A DNA stretch of 64,000 bases from Luteimonas aquatica (GTDB lineage Bacteria > Pseudomonadota > Gammaproteobacteria > Xanthomonadales > Xanthomonadaceae): contig NZ_JALBFU010000008.1 of assembly GCF_022662575.1 (NCBI RefSeq), positions 1 to 64,000 of the forward strand, given 5' to 3'. The notes below the pieces were generated by a model. That model worked only from the letters and a program-made list of their open reading frames with translations, was not told where the DNA came from and did not search any database. The position numbers and the translations under genes are program-made. Below, piece by piece: positions 46,041 through 55,073 of the stretch (within the stretch, counting starts at the first letter, position 1; each line of letters begins with the position of its first letter).

Positions 46041-47237
46041 TCAGTTGCCGTACAGCCGGTTGCGCAGCGCAACCGTGGTTTCGTAGACGGTGCGGTAGCG
46101 TCCGTCGTCGGGCAGCGCGAACCCCACGCCCAGCGAGGTCGGAGGCCGCTGCGTGGCCTGCTCGGACGCGGTGCGGTCGTTGCTGGCGATCAGCACGCCG
46201 ACCTGCACCAGGCCGACGCGGCGCCAGGCATCGGCGGCGTTCGGTACCGAGGTGTTCACCGCCCCTGCCGTGCCGACGCGATCGACGAAGCCGGTGGGCG
46301 ATGCCGACGCGCTCAGTTCGCGATCCTGGCCGTAGAGCAATTGCAGGTTTTCCACGCCTTCCACCAGTTCCTGCGGATCGGAGGCTTCGACCTCGCCTCC
46401 CGGCGCCGCCTGGAAACGCACGCGGTACAGCGCGGGCCGCCAGCTGCCGTCGGGGATCCGCTTGCGGCCAACGTAGTAGACGACGCTCTCGGCGCGATAC
46501 AGCATGGCCTGCCCGGCGGTGAACACCTTGCTGAAGTCGCCATCGTTCGCCGGCGCGTCGGCGTCCACGACGATCTCGCCGCCGGCCCCGTCGCTGTCGT
46601 TCCCCGCCTCGAACACGGTCGCGCCGGTGCAGTCGGCCACGCCGAACAGGCCGGGATCGTCGACGCCGCTGCGCAGCACGTCCCAGCGTTCGGCATCGAA
46701 ACTGAAGCTCGGCTCTCCCGCCGATCCGGCGATGACCGCCACGGGCACGCCTTCGGGCGCCAGGTAGCGCAAGGCAATGATGTCGCTGCCGGCAATCCGG
46801 TTGGGGGTGGCCTCTTCGATGTCGTCGGGCAGTGCCGGGGTATAGGCGGTACTGCCGGCGCCCGGGCTCTCCTCCACCGCGACGCCGGTGGCGCTGGGCG
46901 CGGTGCCCGTCGCCTCGTAGCCGCGGATCGAGATGTCGAAGCGCAGGCCTTCCTCGGCGCCGGCACCGAAGGTCGTGTCCAATCCGTTCGGGTTCTGCTG
47001 GGCGTGCGCCTGGTCGTTGACGCAGCCGAAATGGCCGGCCATGCGGATGTCGCGCTGCAGATAGTCGAGCGCGAAGCGCCCGTTCTCCTGGGTGCGGCTC
47101 AGGCCTTCCGAGAGCTGGTAGGAGGCGCGCGAGGCGCTGAAGACCTGCAGCAGGCCGAGCATGAGGATCGTGCCGATCAGCAGCGCGATCATGAGCTCGA
47201 TCAGGGACAGGCCGTATTGGTTGCGCCGTGGTTTCAT
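46041..47237 (-). CDS. pilW: type IV pilus minor pilin PilW
   Basis: A 398-residue prepilin-like protein: leader MKPRRNQYG, mature start LSLIELMIALLIGTILMLGLLQVF, then GRFALDYLQRDIRMAGHFGC typical of PilW and a large beta-rich domain. The ATG at 47237 overlaps the pilV stop by 4 bp. The cleavage-site residue after G is Leu rather than Phe, as in other PilW proteins. It works with PilV, PilX, FimT, PilE and PilY1. Confidence 0.92.
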   Translation of the reverse strand: MKPRRNQYGLSLIELMIALLIGTILMLGLLQVFSASRASYQLSEGLSRTQENGRFALDYLQRDIRMAGHFGCVNDQAHAQQNPNGLDTTFGAGAEEGLRFDISIRGYEATGTAPSATGVAVEESPGAGSTAYTPALPDDIEEATPNRIAGSDIIALRYLAPEGVPVAVIAGSAGEPSFSFDAERWDVLRSGVDDPGLFGVADCTGATVFEAGNDSDGAGGEIVVDADAPANDGDFSKVFTAGQAMLYRAESVVYYVGRKRIPDGSWRPALYRVRFQAAPGGEVEASDPQELVEGVENLQLLYGQDRELSASASPTGFVDRVGTAGAVNTSVPNAADAWRRVGLVQVGVLIASNDRTASEQATQRPPTSLGVGFALPDDGRYRTVYETTVALRNRLYGN

Positions 47238-47707
47238 AGCCGGGTCGTCGCCTCCAGGCTCTGCGTGCCGGAATCGGCGTTCCAGCGCTCGTCGCCCCAG
47301 TTGATGGTGACCGTGACTTCGTCGTCCGCGCCGATCGCGACATTCGCCGTGGCGTCGTCGCCCAACGTCCTGCCCAGGCGGCATCGCCAGGCGGCCATGT
47401 ACCGCGCCGTGGTCAGATTGGCGCCCGTGGCCGGCGCGCAATCGTCGCCGCCGGCGGTAGCCCGGTAGGTGCCTTCGTAGGAGGCCAGGTTGACGCGGTT
47501 GACGCGGATCTGGTCGAGCAGCTCGTAGGCCAGGTTGGTGGTCTGCGTGCGGTAGTTCGCGCTTTCGGCGAAGCGCACGCTCATCGTCTGCAGCATCGCC
47601 AGGCCCAGCAGTCCGAACGACAGCACCAGGATGGCGATCAGGACTTCGATCAGGCTGAAGCCGCGCATGCCGCGCGGCGCGTGTCTTGGTCTTGCCTTCA
47701 TGTGCAT
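47234..47707 (-). CDS. pilV: type IV pilus minor pilin PilV
   Basis: A 157-residue minor pilin. The leader ends APRGMRG and the mature start is FSLIEVLIAILVLSFGLLGLA. The RFAESANYRTQTTNLAYELLDQIRVNR helix is characteristic of PilV, and two cysteines lie in the C-terminal part. Two ATGs are possible (47707 and 47701); the first is given. It overlaps fimT by 10 bp and pilW by 4 bp. Confidence 0.92.
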   Translation of the reverse strand: MHMKARPRHAPRGMRGFSLIEVLIAILVLSFGLLGLAMLQTMSVRFAESANYRTQTTNLAYELLDQIRVNRVNLASYEGTYRATAGGDDCAPATGANLTTARYMAAWRCRLGRTLGDDATANVAIGADDEVTVTINWGDERWNADSGTQSLEATTRL

Positions 47708-48216
47708 GATTGCCTCTCGCTGACGTCGGCGCGGCCGGTTGGCGATACCGCCAAGGTGATCTGCAGATTGTCGCCGTTGCAGTCCTTGGCCTTGAGCACC
47801 ACGGCCTGGGCATCGTTGCCGGCGCGCCGGCCGCGGCCGTCGAAGGTGATCACGCCCCCTTCCGGACCGGCGACGCTCATCTTGGCGTTGGCCTTGGAGA
47901 AGCGCACGATCCGCTCCTCGTCGTCGATCTCGCCGTTGCCGTCCGCGTCGTCCCAAACCAGCCAGCCGCCTTCCCAGTCGTCGCTGCAGGCGCTGCCGTC
48001 GTCGCTGCCGCAGATGCTGGCCGGATGGGCGCTGCGGATGGCCTCGCTGCGCGCGAGCGAGAGCGAGGCGATCATCTCGTTGGTGGTGGTGGCCAGGCGG
48101 TTGGAGCGCATCACGCCTTCGAAGCTCGGGAACGCGATGGCGCACACGATGGCCAGGACGGCCACGGTGATCATCAATTCCACGAGCGTGAAGCCGCGCA
48201 CCGGACCCGGTCGCAT
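47698..48216 (-). CDS. fimT: type IV pilus pseudopilin FimT (first gene of pil operon)
   Basis: A 172-residue GspH/FimT protein: leader MRPGPVRG, then FTLVELMITVAVLAIVCAIAFPSF, a helix SNRLATTTNEMIASLSLARSEAIR and a beta domain with cysteines in SICGSDDGSACSDDW. A strong GGGAGGGGG box precedes the ATG at 48216. It heads the fimT-pilV-pilW-pilX-pilY1-pilE operon and is divergent from the AlgZ-type kinase, with 119 bp between them. Confidence 0.92.
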   Translation of the reverse strand: MRPGPVRGFTLVELMITVAVLAIVCAIAFPSFEGVMRSNRLATTTNEMIASLSLARSEAIRSAHPASICGSDDGSACSDDWEGGWLVWDDADGNGEIDDEERIVRFSKANAKMSVAGPEGGVITFDGRGRRAGNDAQAVVLKAKDCNGDNLQITLAVSPTGRADVSERQSCT

Positions 48217-48335
48217 ATGTACCCCCTCCCCTTGATATGCCAAGGTTAGCGGCCCGCGATTGCCGGGCAAGCGGAATCGGGACAGGCGGTCAGATGGCCC
48301 GACGGACGCATCGCCGGCCCCTATCATGTGACGCA

Positions 48336-49376
48336 ATGCCCATTTCGCCCCCCAAGCACAGTCCGCTCGACACCCTGTGGCAGGCGCCGGCGATCGCCTG
48401 GATGCTGTTCGCCGGCGAAGCGCTGGCGCTGGTCCTGGCGCTGGCGCCGGGCAGCGAAGAACACCGCCTGCGCTACTTCGGCCTGGTGTCGATCGCCATC
48501 CAGTGGACGCTGCTGTGGACGCTGGCGGTGACCTACCTGATCCGCAAGCCGCTGCGTCCGCTGCCGCCGCACCGCATCGCCTACGTCGTGCTGGCGATCC
48601 TGCTGTTCAATACCTGGGGCATCACCGAACTGATCGGGTTCGTGTTCCGCGACAGCTGGCGGATCGCGCGCGGGGAATGGGCGTGGACGCAGTGGCGGGC
48701 GCTCGGCATCGTCACCACGGTGGGCATCTTCGGCCTCGCCGCGTTCCAGAACCAGTGGCGCACGCGACAGATGGCGCTGCGCGCCAAGCAGTCCGAGCTG
48801 GAAGCGCTGCAGGCGCGCATCCGCCCGCATTTCCTCTTCAACACCTTGAACACCGGCGCGGCGCTGGTGCACCAGCAGCCCGAGGCGGCCGAGCGCGTGC
48901 TGCTGGATCTGGCCGACCTGTTCCGCGCGGCGCTGGCCGGTCCGCGCGAGATCTCGCTCGAGGACGAACTGTTCCTGGTCCGGCGCTACCTGGAGATCGA
49001 GGCGTTCCGGCTCGGCGACCGGCTCCAGGTCCACTGGCACCTGCCGCAGGCGCTCCCCGCGGCGAACGTGCCTTCGCTCTCGATCCAGCCATTGGTGGAA
49101 AACGCCATCCGCCACGGCATCGAACGGCTGCCCGGCGGCGGCGACATCGACATCGCGGTCACGGTCACGTCCAACGCGGTGACCGTGCGCATCAGCAATC
49201 CGGTGCCGCCCGCCGGCAAGCAGGCGCATGGCCACCAGGTGGGCCTGAGCGCGTCGCAGGTGCGCATCGAGGCGCTGACCGGCGGCCGCGGCAGCGTCCG
49301 CATCCAGAGCGACGGCCTGCGCTTCTACGCCACCGTCAACCTGCCGCTGGGCGTCGACGACGCTGGCGCCCCCTAG
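48336..49376 (+). CDS. algZ: LytS/AlgZ-type sensor histidine kinase
   Basis: A 346-residue membrane kinase. Four hydrophobic segments cover about residues 15-145 (AIAWMLFAGEALALVLAL, FGLVSIAIQWTLLWTLAV, AYVVLAILLFNTWGI, ALGIVTTVGIFGLAAF). The His_kinase domain has the phospho-acceptor RPHFLFNTLN near residue 170, and a degenerate ATP-binding part keeps LVENAIRHGIE. AlgZ/FimS with AlgR controls type IV pili and the fimU-pilVWXY1Y2E operon in Pseudomonas, and here it is divergent from exactly that operon. The response regulator gene algR, which normally follows, is absent: the next gene is ppnN on the other strand 18 bp away. Confidence 0.88.
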   Translation: MPISPPKHSPLDTLWQAPAIAWMLFAGEALALVLALAPGSEEHRLRYFGLVSIAIQWTLLWTLAVTYLIRKPLRPLPPHRIAYVVLAILLFNTWGITELIGFVFRDSWRIARGEWAWTQWRALGIVTTVGIFGLAAFQNQWRTRQMALRAKQSELEALQARIRPHFLFNTLNTGAALVHQQPEAAERVLLDLADLFRAALAGPREISLEDELFLVRRYLEIEAFRLGDRLQVHWHLPQALPAANVPSLSIQPLVENAIRHGIERLPGGGDIDIAVTVTSNAVTVRISNPVPPAGKQAHGHQVGLSASQVRIEALTGGRGSVRIQSDGLRFYATVNLPLGVDDAGAP

Positions 49377-49394
49377 CCCGCCGGCGCTCGCGGC

Positions 49395-50789
49395 TCAGGC
49401 CAGCACTTCGTAGCAGGGCCGGTATTCGCCGGCGATCTTCATGCGGCGCTGCTCGACGAAGGCGCGCAGCAGCGCATCCAGGGCCTGCATCATGTCGGTG
49501 TCGCCGTGGATCTGGAACGGCCCGTACTGCTCGATGCGGCGCATGCCGTCCTCCTTGACGTTGCCGGCGACGATGCCGGAGAACGCGCGGCGCAGGTCGG
49601 CGGCCAGCTCGTGCGGCTTGCGCCCGTGGTGCAGGTCGAGCGCGGCCATGGCCTCGTGCGTGGGCGCGAAGGGCTGCTGGAATTCCAGCGGAATGGTCAA
49701 TGCCCAGTTGAAGTAGAACGAATCCTTCTGCGCGATGCGGTACTCGCGCACCTTGGCGATGCCGGCGCTCATGCGCTTGGCGACCGCGGCCGGGTCGCCG
49801 ACGATGATCTGGTAGCGGCTGGTGGCGGCATCGCCCAGGGTCAGGCGGATGAACTTGTCGATCTGCTCGAAGTACGGCGCCGCGGCCACCGGGCCGGTGA
49901 GGATCAGCGGGAACGGCAGTTGCGCGTTTTCCTCGCGCAGCAGGATGCCGAGCAGGTAGAGGATCTCCTCCGCGGTGCCGACGCCGCCAGGGAAGACGAT
50001 GATGCCGTGGCCGAGGCGGACGAAGGCCTCGAGCCGCTTCTCGATGTCCGGCATGATCACCAGGTGGTTGACGATCGGGTTCGGCGATTCGGCGGCGATG
50101 ATGCCCGGCTCGGTGATGCCGATGTAGCGCGTGCGGCGCTTGCGCTGCTTGGCGTGGGCGATGGTCGCGCCCTTCATCGGTCCCTTCATGGCGCCGGGGC
50201 CGCAGCCGGTGCAGATGTCCAGGCCGCGCAGGCCGAGCTCGTAGCCGACGTCCTTGGTGTACTCGTACTCGTCGCGGCCGATCGAGTGGCCGCCCCAGCA
50301 CACCACCAGGTTGGGCTCGGACGGCTGCAGGATGCGCGCGTTGCGCAGCAGGCCGAACACCGCGTTGGTCAGGCCGGAGGAGGATTCCAGGTCGGCCGCG
50401 TACTCCGGGCCCAGCTCGATGGCGGTATACGCCAGGTCGCGGACCACGGCGAACAGCAGTTCGGCGACGCCGCGGATGATCTCGCCGTCCACGAACGCCA
50501 TCGCCGGCGCGTTGGCCAGGTCGATGCGCACGCCGCGGTCCTGCTGCAGCACCTGGATGTCGAAGTCCGGATATAGCTCCTGCGCCGCGCGCGGATCGTC
50601 CGAGGCGCTGCCGCTGGTCAGCACCGCCAGGGCGCAGCGCCGCAGCAGCTCGTGCATGCCGCCGCCGGAGGCGTCCTTCAGCCGCGCCACTTCGTCGCGG
50701 GACAGCACGTCCAGGCCGCCCTTGGGGTAGATCCTCGCGTCCACCACCGGCAGCGCCTTCGCCGCCGTACTCGTATCGGTCATTTTCAT
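49395..50789 (-). CDS. ppnN: nucleotide 5'-monophosphate nucleosidase PpnN (LOG family)
   Basis: A 464-residue protein of the YgdH/PpnN type. The Rossmann-like LOG domain has TGCGPGAMKGPMKGA and FPGGVGTAEEILYLLG (the PGGxGT motif), flanked by the longer N- and C-terminal extensions that separate PpnN from short LOG proteins. PpnN splits purine and pyrimidine mononucleotides to base and ribose 5-phosphate and is stimulated by (p)ppGpp. The ATG at 50789 is used rather than the GTG immediately before it, because the AAGAGA box fits either and ATG is more usual. An intrinsic terminator of the upstream unit lies before it. Confidence 0.9.
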   Translation of the reverse strand: MKMTDTSTAAKALPVVDARIYPKGGLDVLSRDEVARLKDASGGGMHELLRRCALAVLTSGSASDDPRAAQELYPDFDIQVLQQDRGVRIDLANAPAMAFVDGEIIRGVAELLFAVVRDLAYTAIELGPEYAADLESSSGLTNAVFGLLRNARILQPSEPNLVVCWGGHSIGRDEYEYTKDVGYELGLRGLDICTGCGPGAMKGPMKGATIAHAKQRKRRTRYIGITEPGIIAAESPNPIVNHLVIMPDIEKRLEAFVRLGHGIIVFPGGVGTAEEILYLLGILLREENAQLPFPLILTGPVAAAPYFEQIDKFIRLTLGDAATSRYQIIVGDPAAVAKRMSAGIAKVREYRIAQKDSFYFNWALTIPLEFQQPFAPTHEAMAALDLHHGRKPHELAADLRRAFSGIVAGNVKEDGMRRIEQYGPFQIHGDTDMMQALDALLRAFVEQRRMKIAGEYRPCYEVLA

Positions 50790-50840
50790 CACAATTTCTC
50801 TTGTTGGAGCGGGACTTTAGCTCACTCTCCCCCCAAAAAG

Positions 50841-50867
50841 AAAACGGCCGGGAGACCCGGCCGTTTT
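50841..50867. terminator. bidirectional intrinsic terminator after the Oar-like gene
   Basis: A perfect 12-bp stem (AAAACGGCCGGG / CCCGGCCGTTTT) with a 3-nt loop, flanked by A and T runs. It is 23 bp past the stop of the Oar-like receptor on the minus strand and separates it from ppnN. Confidence 0.9.
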
Positions 50868-50890
50868 CCAAGCTCGCACCCGAACCGGAA

Positions 50891-53800
50891 TCAGAACTGG
50901 TAGCGGAAACCCACCTGCACCGACCACTGCGAGACGCCCACGTTGAAGCCGTCGGCATCGGCGTTCGCGGGCGTGGAAGCCTCGGCGCCGGTGAAGTTGT
51001 AGACGTACTTGCCGCCGACGATGCTGGGAGCGTTCAGCACGGTCTTGTCGGCGAAGAAGCCGTAGTCGTAGATGTGGCCCCAGTCCTTGTTGATCAGGTT
51101 GCCCACGTTCTGGATGTCCAGCCAGATCTCGGCCTTGTTGTCCTTGAAGAAGCCGGGCAGTTCCTGGCTGATGCGCACGTCGAAGGTGTTCACCCAGCTG
51201 GCGCGGCCGGAGTTGGCCGGCGCGTAGCCGCCGCGGTAGCGGGCCAGCTCCGGGTGCTTGCCCAGCCACTCGAAGAAGGCCTTTTCCTTCGCCGGATCGG
51301 CGGTGAAGACGCCATTGCGGTAGGTGCCGAACAGCACGTCGCCGGGACCGTTGGGGACGTAGAACAGGTCGTTGTTGCGGCCGTCGCCGTTCACGTCGTT
51401 CGAGAACAGGTAGCTGTACGGACGGCCGCTGCGGCCTTCGTAGAACAGGCCGATCTCGGTCTTGTAGTCGCCGAAGAAGTTGTGCTTCCAGCTCAGCGCG
51501 CCGGTGATGCGGTGCTCGATCTCGTAGCGGGCGGTGGTGGCCTCGTCGGCGTTGTCCTGGAAGACGTAGTTGTAGTTCCAGCCCGAGGTCGCGGTGGAGC
51601 TGGTCAGGCCGCTGACTTCTTCCGCATTGGTATGCGTGTAGGCCAGGCTCCAGGACCAGTCGCTGCCGGGCGTCCAGGGCTTCTCAAGGCCGACCGTGAA
51701 CTGCTGGCTGCTGCCCTTGTGCGTGGTGTCGAGCAGCATGACCTGGTCGAAGCGCTTGTCGCGCTGCGAGCGGGCATTGCCCGACGCCCAGTCGGACGGC
51801 TTGTTCGGATCCCAGTACAGCAGGCGTCCGTCCTGCGCGATGCCGGTGGCCGTGCCCAGGTTGAGGTTGCGGTAGAACAGCGCGTTCTTGACCTTCGTCA
51901 GCAGCAGCTCGGCCGAGAACACGATGTTGTTCCAGGGCAGCTCGTGGTCGATCGCGAGGTTCGCCTTCCAGGTGGAGGGCTGCTCGAAGTCGGGGCTGAC
52001 GAAGTTGACGTTCTGGCGCTGGCTGGCCGGGTTGCCCGGCACCGGCTGGTTGTTGCCGTTGCCGTTGAACGGCAGGTCCTCCCAGTTCTCGCCCGAGTTG
52101 TGGAACTGGGTGTACTGGATGTAGTTCAGGCCGGTGGTGGAATAGGCATTGCTCAGCCACACCTGCGGCGAATCGCCCTGGAACAGGCCGACGCCGCCGC
52201 GCAGCTGGGTCGGACGCTCGCTGTTGAAGGTGTAGTTGAAGCCGAAGCGCGGCTGCCACAGGATGTCGCCGCTGAGCACCTTGCTGTTGTCGTAGCCGAA
52301 CACCTGCTGCGCAAGCGCGTTGTGCTCGGGGTTGACGTTGACGTCCGACTTGTCGCCGCGCAGGCCGAAGGTCAGGGTCAGGCGATCGTTGACGAACCAC
52401 TGGTCCTGCACGAACAGGCCGTAGTTCTTGTACTTGAACACGGCCGCGATGGAGTCGACGTCCTGGCCGGCGCGCGGCGTGCGCAGGTCGTAGCGGCTCC
52501 ACTCGCCGGCGGCGAAGCGGTCCATGCCGTAGAACTGGTAGACGCCGTAGACCTGCGGCCCGAACAGGTTGTAGATCTCGTTGTTCGAGTAGTCGAAGCC
52601 GAACTTCACGTCATGGTCGCCGGCGTGCCAGGTGGCCGCGCCGAACGCGTTCCAGGTCTTGGTCTCCAGCACGTTGGCCTGGGAGTTGGTCTCGGTGCCC
52701 AGGAAGATCGAGGCGCCGCTCGGGGCGACGTCGGGGTTCGAATAGTCGCCGTCCTCGGCGAAGAGGATCTCCACGCTCGGCGCATTGGTCGGGATGTTGC
52801 GCACCGCTGTGTAGTCGCGGTAGGAGACCTTGAACTCGGTCGAGAGCTTGTCGCTCCAGTCGCTGAACAGCTGCGCGACGTAGCTTTCGACCTTCTTGTC
52901 GTGCTGGTACCAGTACGAGCTGAGCGAGACCGCGCCGTCGTCGCCGGCGAAGAAGCCGTTCAGGCGCAGCTTGCTCTGGTCGATCTTGCTGTAGCGGAAG
53001 CTGGCGCGATGGTCGTCGTTGATGTTCCAGTCCAGCTTCACCGCGTACTCTTCCACGTCGGTGTCGGAGTTGGAGGCCAGGCTGCCGGCGGCAATGCCGA
53101 AGCCCTGCGCGATCTGCTGCGCGCGCGTGATGTCGGCGTCGGTCAGCGTGCCCTCGCCCAGCGGGCCGCTGGTGACGTCGGCGCCCGGGGCGGCCTGCTT
53201 GAACTTGTCGTAGTTGACGAAGAAGAACAGCTTGTCCTTGATCAGCGGACCGCCCAGCGTGAAGCCGTAGTTCTCTTCCTTCTTGAAGCCGGCGAATTCG
53301 TTGCGGCGGCCGCTGGCGTCCGGCGGATCGTCGCCGACCATGCTGTCGTCGCGGTAGGTGCCGTACACCGAGCCGTGGAAATCGTTGGTGCCCGACTTGG
53401 TCACGGCGTCGACCACCGCGCCGGTGGCGCCGGTGATGGTGACGTCGTAGTTGGCCAGGTCGATGTTGATCGCCTCGATCGCTTCCATCGCCACCGGCTG
53501 GCGGCGGGTCGGCATGTTGTTGCCTTCCAGGCCGAAGGTGTCGCTGGCGGAGACGCCGTCGATGCGGATGGCGTTGTAGCGCGGGTTCTGGCCGCCGGCG
53601 CTGATGCTGCCCGAGGCGCGGTCGATGAAGGCCACGCGCGGATCGGTGCGCATGTAGTCCTGGATGTTGCCGCCGATCGAGGGCAGCGCCTCGATCGTCT
53701 CGCGGGTCACGTTGGTGCCGGTGCCCATCTTGGTGGCGCTGAAGATTTCCGAGCCGCCGGCGGCGACCGCCTGCACGGTGCCCAGGGTGGTGACGTCGTT

Positions 53801-54142
53801 CTTCAGCTGCGCGTCGACGGTGCTGATCTGGCTCAGGCCGAGGTAGACGTTCTCCTCGGTGTCCGTACCGGAACCGGCCTTGTTGACCGTGATGCTGTAC
53901 GGACCGCCCACGCGCAGGCCGCGCGCGGTGTAGCGGCCGTTGGCGTCGGTGGTGGCGCGGCTGACCGTGCCCGACTCGACGTGGGTGATGGTGACTTCGG
54001 CACCCGCGACCGGCTGCCCGTCGGCGCCGGTGACCGTACCGCCGACGCCGGCGGAGGTGTTTTGTGCGAAGGCGGGCGCTGCGGCGAGCGCGGCGATCAG
54101 ACCGAGCGACAGCTTGGAGAGTCGGACGCGGTTATGTTTCAT
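50891..54142 (-). CDS. Oar-like TonB-dependent receptor with carboxypeptidase-regulatory domain
   Basis: A 1083-residue outer-membrane protein. The signal peptide (LSLGLIAALAAAPAFAQ) is followed by a CarboxypepD_reg-like beta-sandwich (about 28-115; GGTVTGADGQPVAGAEVTI, DANGRYTARGL), the plug (about 130-270) and a large barrel ending VGFRYQF. This architecture is that of Oar proteins of myxobacteria and Xanthomonadales, implicated in uptake of large substrates or in protein export to the surface. The ATG at 54142 is chosen for its clean signal sequence. A direct repeat of GTTAACA lies about 115 bp upstream. The substrate is unknown. Confidence 0.9.
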   Translation of the reverse strand: MKHNRVRLSKLSLGLIAALAAAPAFAQNTSAGVGGTVTGADGQPVAGAEVTITHVESGTVSRATTDANGRYTARGLRVGGPYSITVNKAGSGTDTEENVYLGLSQISTVDAQLKNDVTTLGTVQAVAAGGSEIFSATKMGTGTNVTRETIEALPSIGGNIQDYMRTDPRVAFIDRASGSISAGGQNPRYNAIRIDGVSASDTFGLEGNNMPTRRQPVAMEAIEAINIDLANYDVTITGATGAVVDAVTKSGTNDFHGSVYGTYRDDSMVGDDPPDASGRRNEFAGFKKEENYGFTLGGPLIKDKLFFFVNYDKFKQAAPGADVTSGPLGEGTLTDADITRAQQIAQGFGIAAGSLASNSDTDVEEYAVKLDWNINDDHRASFRYSKIDQSKLRLNGFFAGDDGAVSLSSYWYQHDKKVESYVAQLFSDWSDKLSTEFKVSYRDYTAVRNIPTNAPSVEILFAEDGDYSNPDVAPSGASIFLGTETNSQANVLETKTWNAFGAATWHAGDHDVKFGFDYSNNEIYNLFGPQVYGVYQFYGMDRFAAGEWSRYDLRTPRAGQDVDSIAAVFKYKNYGLFVQDQWFVNDRLTLTFGLRGDKSDVNVNPEHNALAQQVFGYDNSKVLSGDILWQPRFGFNYTFNSERPTQLRGGVGLFQGDSPQVWLSNAYSTTGLNYIQYTQFHNSGENWEDLPFNGNGNNQPVPGNPASQRQNVNFVSPDFEQPSTWKANLAIDHELPWNNIVFSAELLLTKVKNALFYRNLNLGTATGIAQDGRLLYWDPNKPSDWASGNARSQRDKRFDQVMLLDTTHKGSSQQFTVGLEKPWTPGSDWSWSLAYTHTNAEEVSGLTSSTATSGWNYNYVFQDNADEATTARYEIEHRITGALSWKHNFFGDYKTEIGLFYEGRSGRPYSYLFSNDVNGDGRNNDLFYVPNGPGDVLFGTYRNGVFTADPAKEKAFFEWLGKHPELARYRGGYAPANSGRASWVNTFDVRISQELPGFFKDNKAEIWLDIQNVGNLINKDWGHIYDYGFFADKTVLNAPSIVGGKYVYNFTGAEASTPANADADGFNVGVSQWSVQVGFRYQF

Positions 54143-54469
54143 CGATGATGGCCTCGGAACAGATTTAGACGGATGACACGCGCGTGATCGCGCGATCGAA
54201 ATGATGTTCTGTGAGGGATTTCCCCAACCCCTCGGCTGCACGTGGCACTCACGCGGGGTTAACAACAGGTTAACACGGTAGCCCGCCCGGATGACAGTGA
54301 AATGACGGTTTTTCGCCGAAGGCGATCACGGCCTTGCAGCGCAACGGGAATCGGCTCGAGCCCTGACTCTAAAATGTCATCCCGGCCTGCCGCGGAGGCG
54401 ATCTAGCGGCACTGTCTGCCGGCCTGCCTCAGCAATCCCGGCTAAGTGGCTGAGGCCCGGTCGGGCCGA
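54143..54469. promoter_or_regulatory. upstream region of the Oar-like gene with GTTAACA repeats
   Basis: These 327 bp hold no gene. Two direct GTTAACA copies (54258-54264 and 54269-54275) are 11 bp apart, about one helical turn, in a comparatively AT-rich patch upstream of the Oar-like gene. They could be a tandem regulator site or part of a promoter. The other side ends at the marC stop. Confidence 0.4.
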
Positions 54470-55069
54470 TCAGGGGGTGGCGCCCAGGCCCAGGTAGGCG
54501 CTGATGCCGTCCAGGAACATCTGCACCGAGATCGCCACCAGCAGCATGCCCATCAGCCGCTCGATGGCGGTCAGGACGCGGCCGCCGAGAACCTTGTAGA
54601 GCATGGTGGCCGAGAGCAGGATCACCGCCGTCGCCCCCCAGGCGATCAGCAGGGCCAGGCTCCAGTCGCCCAGGCGCGCCGGGTCGTTGCTGCCCATCAG
54701 CATCACCGCGGCCATGCCCGAGGGCCCGGCGATCATCGGGATCGCCACCGGCACGATGAAGGGCTCCCCGCCCGGCAGCTCGCCCATCAGGCCTTCCGGC
54801 GGCGGGAAGATCATGCGGATGCCGATCAGGAACAGCACGATGCCGCCGGCGATCGACACCGATTCCTGCCGCAGGTGCATCAGTTCCAGCGCGTACTTGC
54901 CGAACCACAGGAACAGCAGCAGCACCGCCAGCGCGATCACAAGCTCGCGGATCAGCACCATGCGCTGGCGCTTGGGCGTGAGCGGACGCAACAGGCTGAG
55001 CACCACCGGCACGTTGCCCAGCGGATCGAGGATGATGAACAGCAGCAGCGCGGCCGAGGCGATCGACAT
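54470..55069 (-). CDS. MarC family integral membrane protein
   Basis: A 199-residue inner-membrane protein with six hydrophobic segments, the usual size of the MarC/UPF0056 family. Family marks are FIILDPLGNVPVVLSLL at the start, GGIVLFLIGIRMIF and the PVAIPMIAGPSGMAAVML segment. The family has no settled function; the old link to multiple antibiotic resistance was withdrawn. The ATG at 55069 is 4 bp after the SDR stop, so it belongs to the grxD-SDR-marC unit. Confidence 0.9.
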   Translation of the reverse strand: MSIASAALLLFIILDPLGNVPVVLSLLRPLTPKRQRMVLIRELVIALAVLLLFLWFGKYALELMHLRQESVSIAGGIVLFLIGIRMIFPPPEGLMGELPGGEPFIVPVAIPMIAGPSGMAAVMLMGSNDPARLGDWSLALLIAWGATAVILLSATMLYKVLGGRVLTAIERLMGMLLVAISVQMFLDGISAYLGLGATP

Positions 55070-55073
55070 GGCG

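Noticed and set aside
50801-54148. 1115-codon plus-strand frame opposite the Oar-like receptor
   Set aside because: It is Val/Ala/Gly-rich antisense of a well-formed receptor gene with signal peptide and C-terminal Phe.
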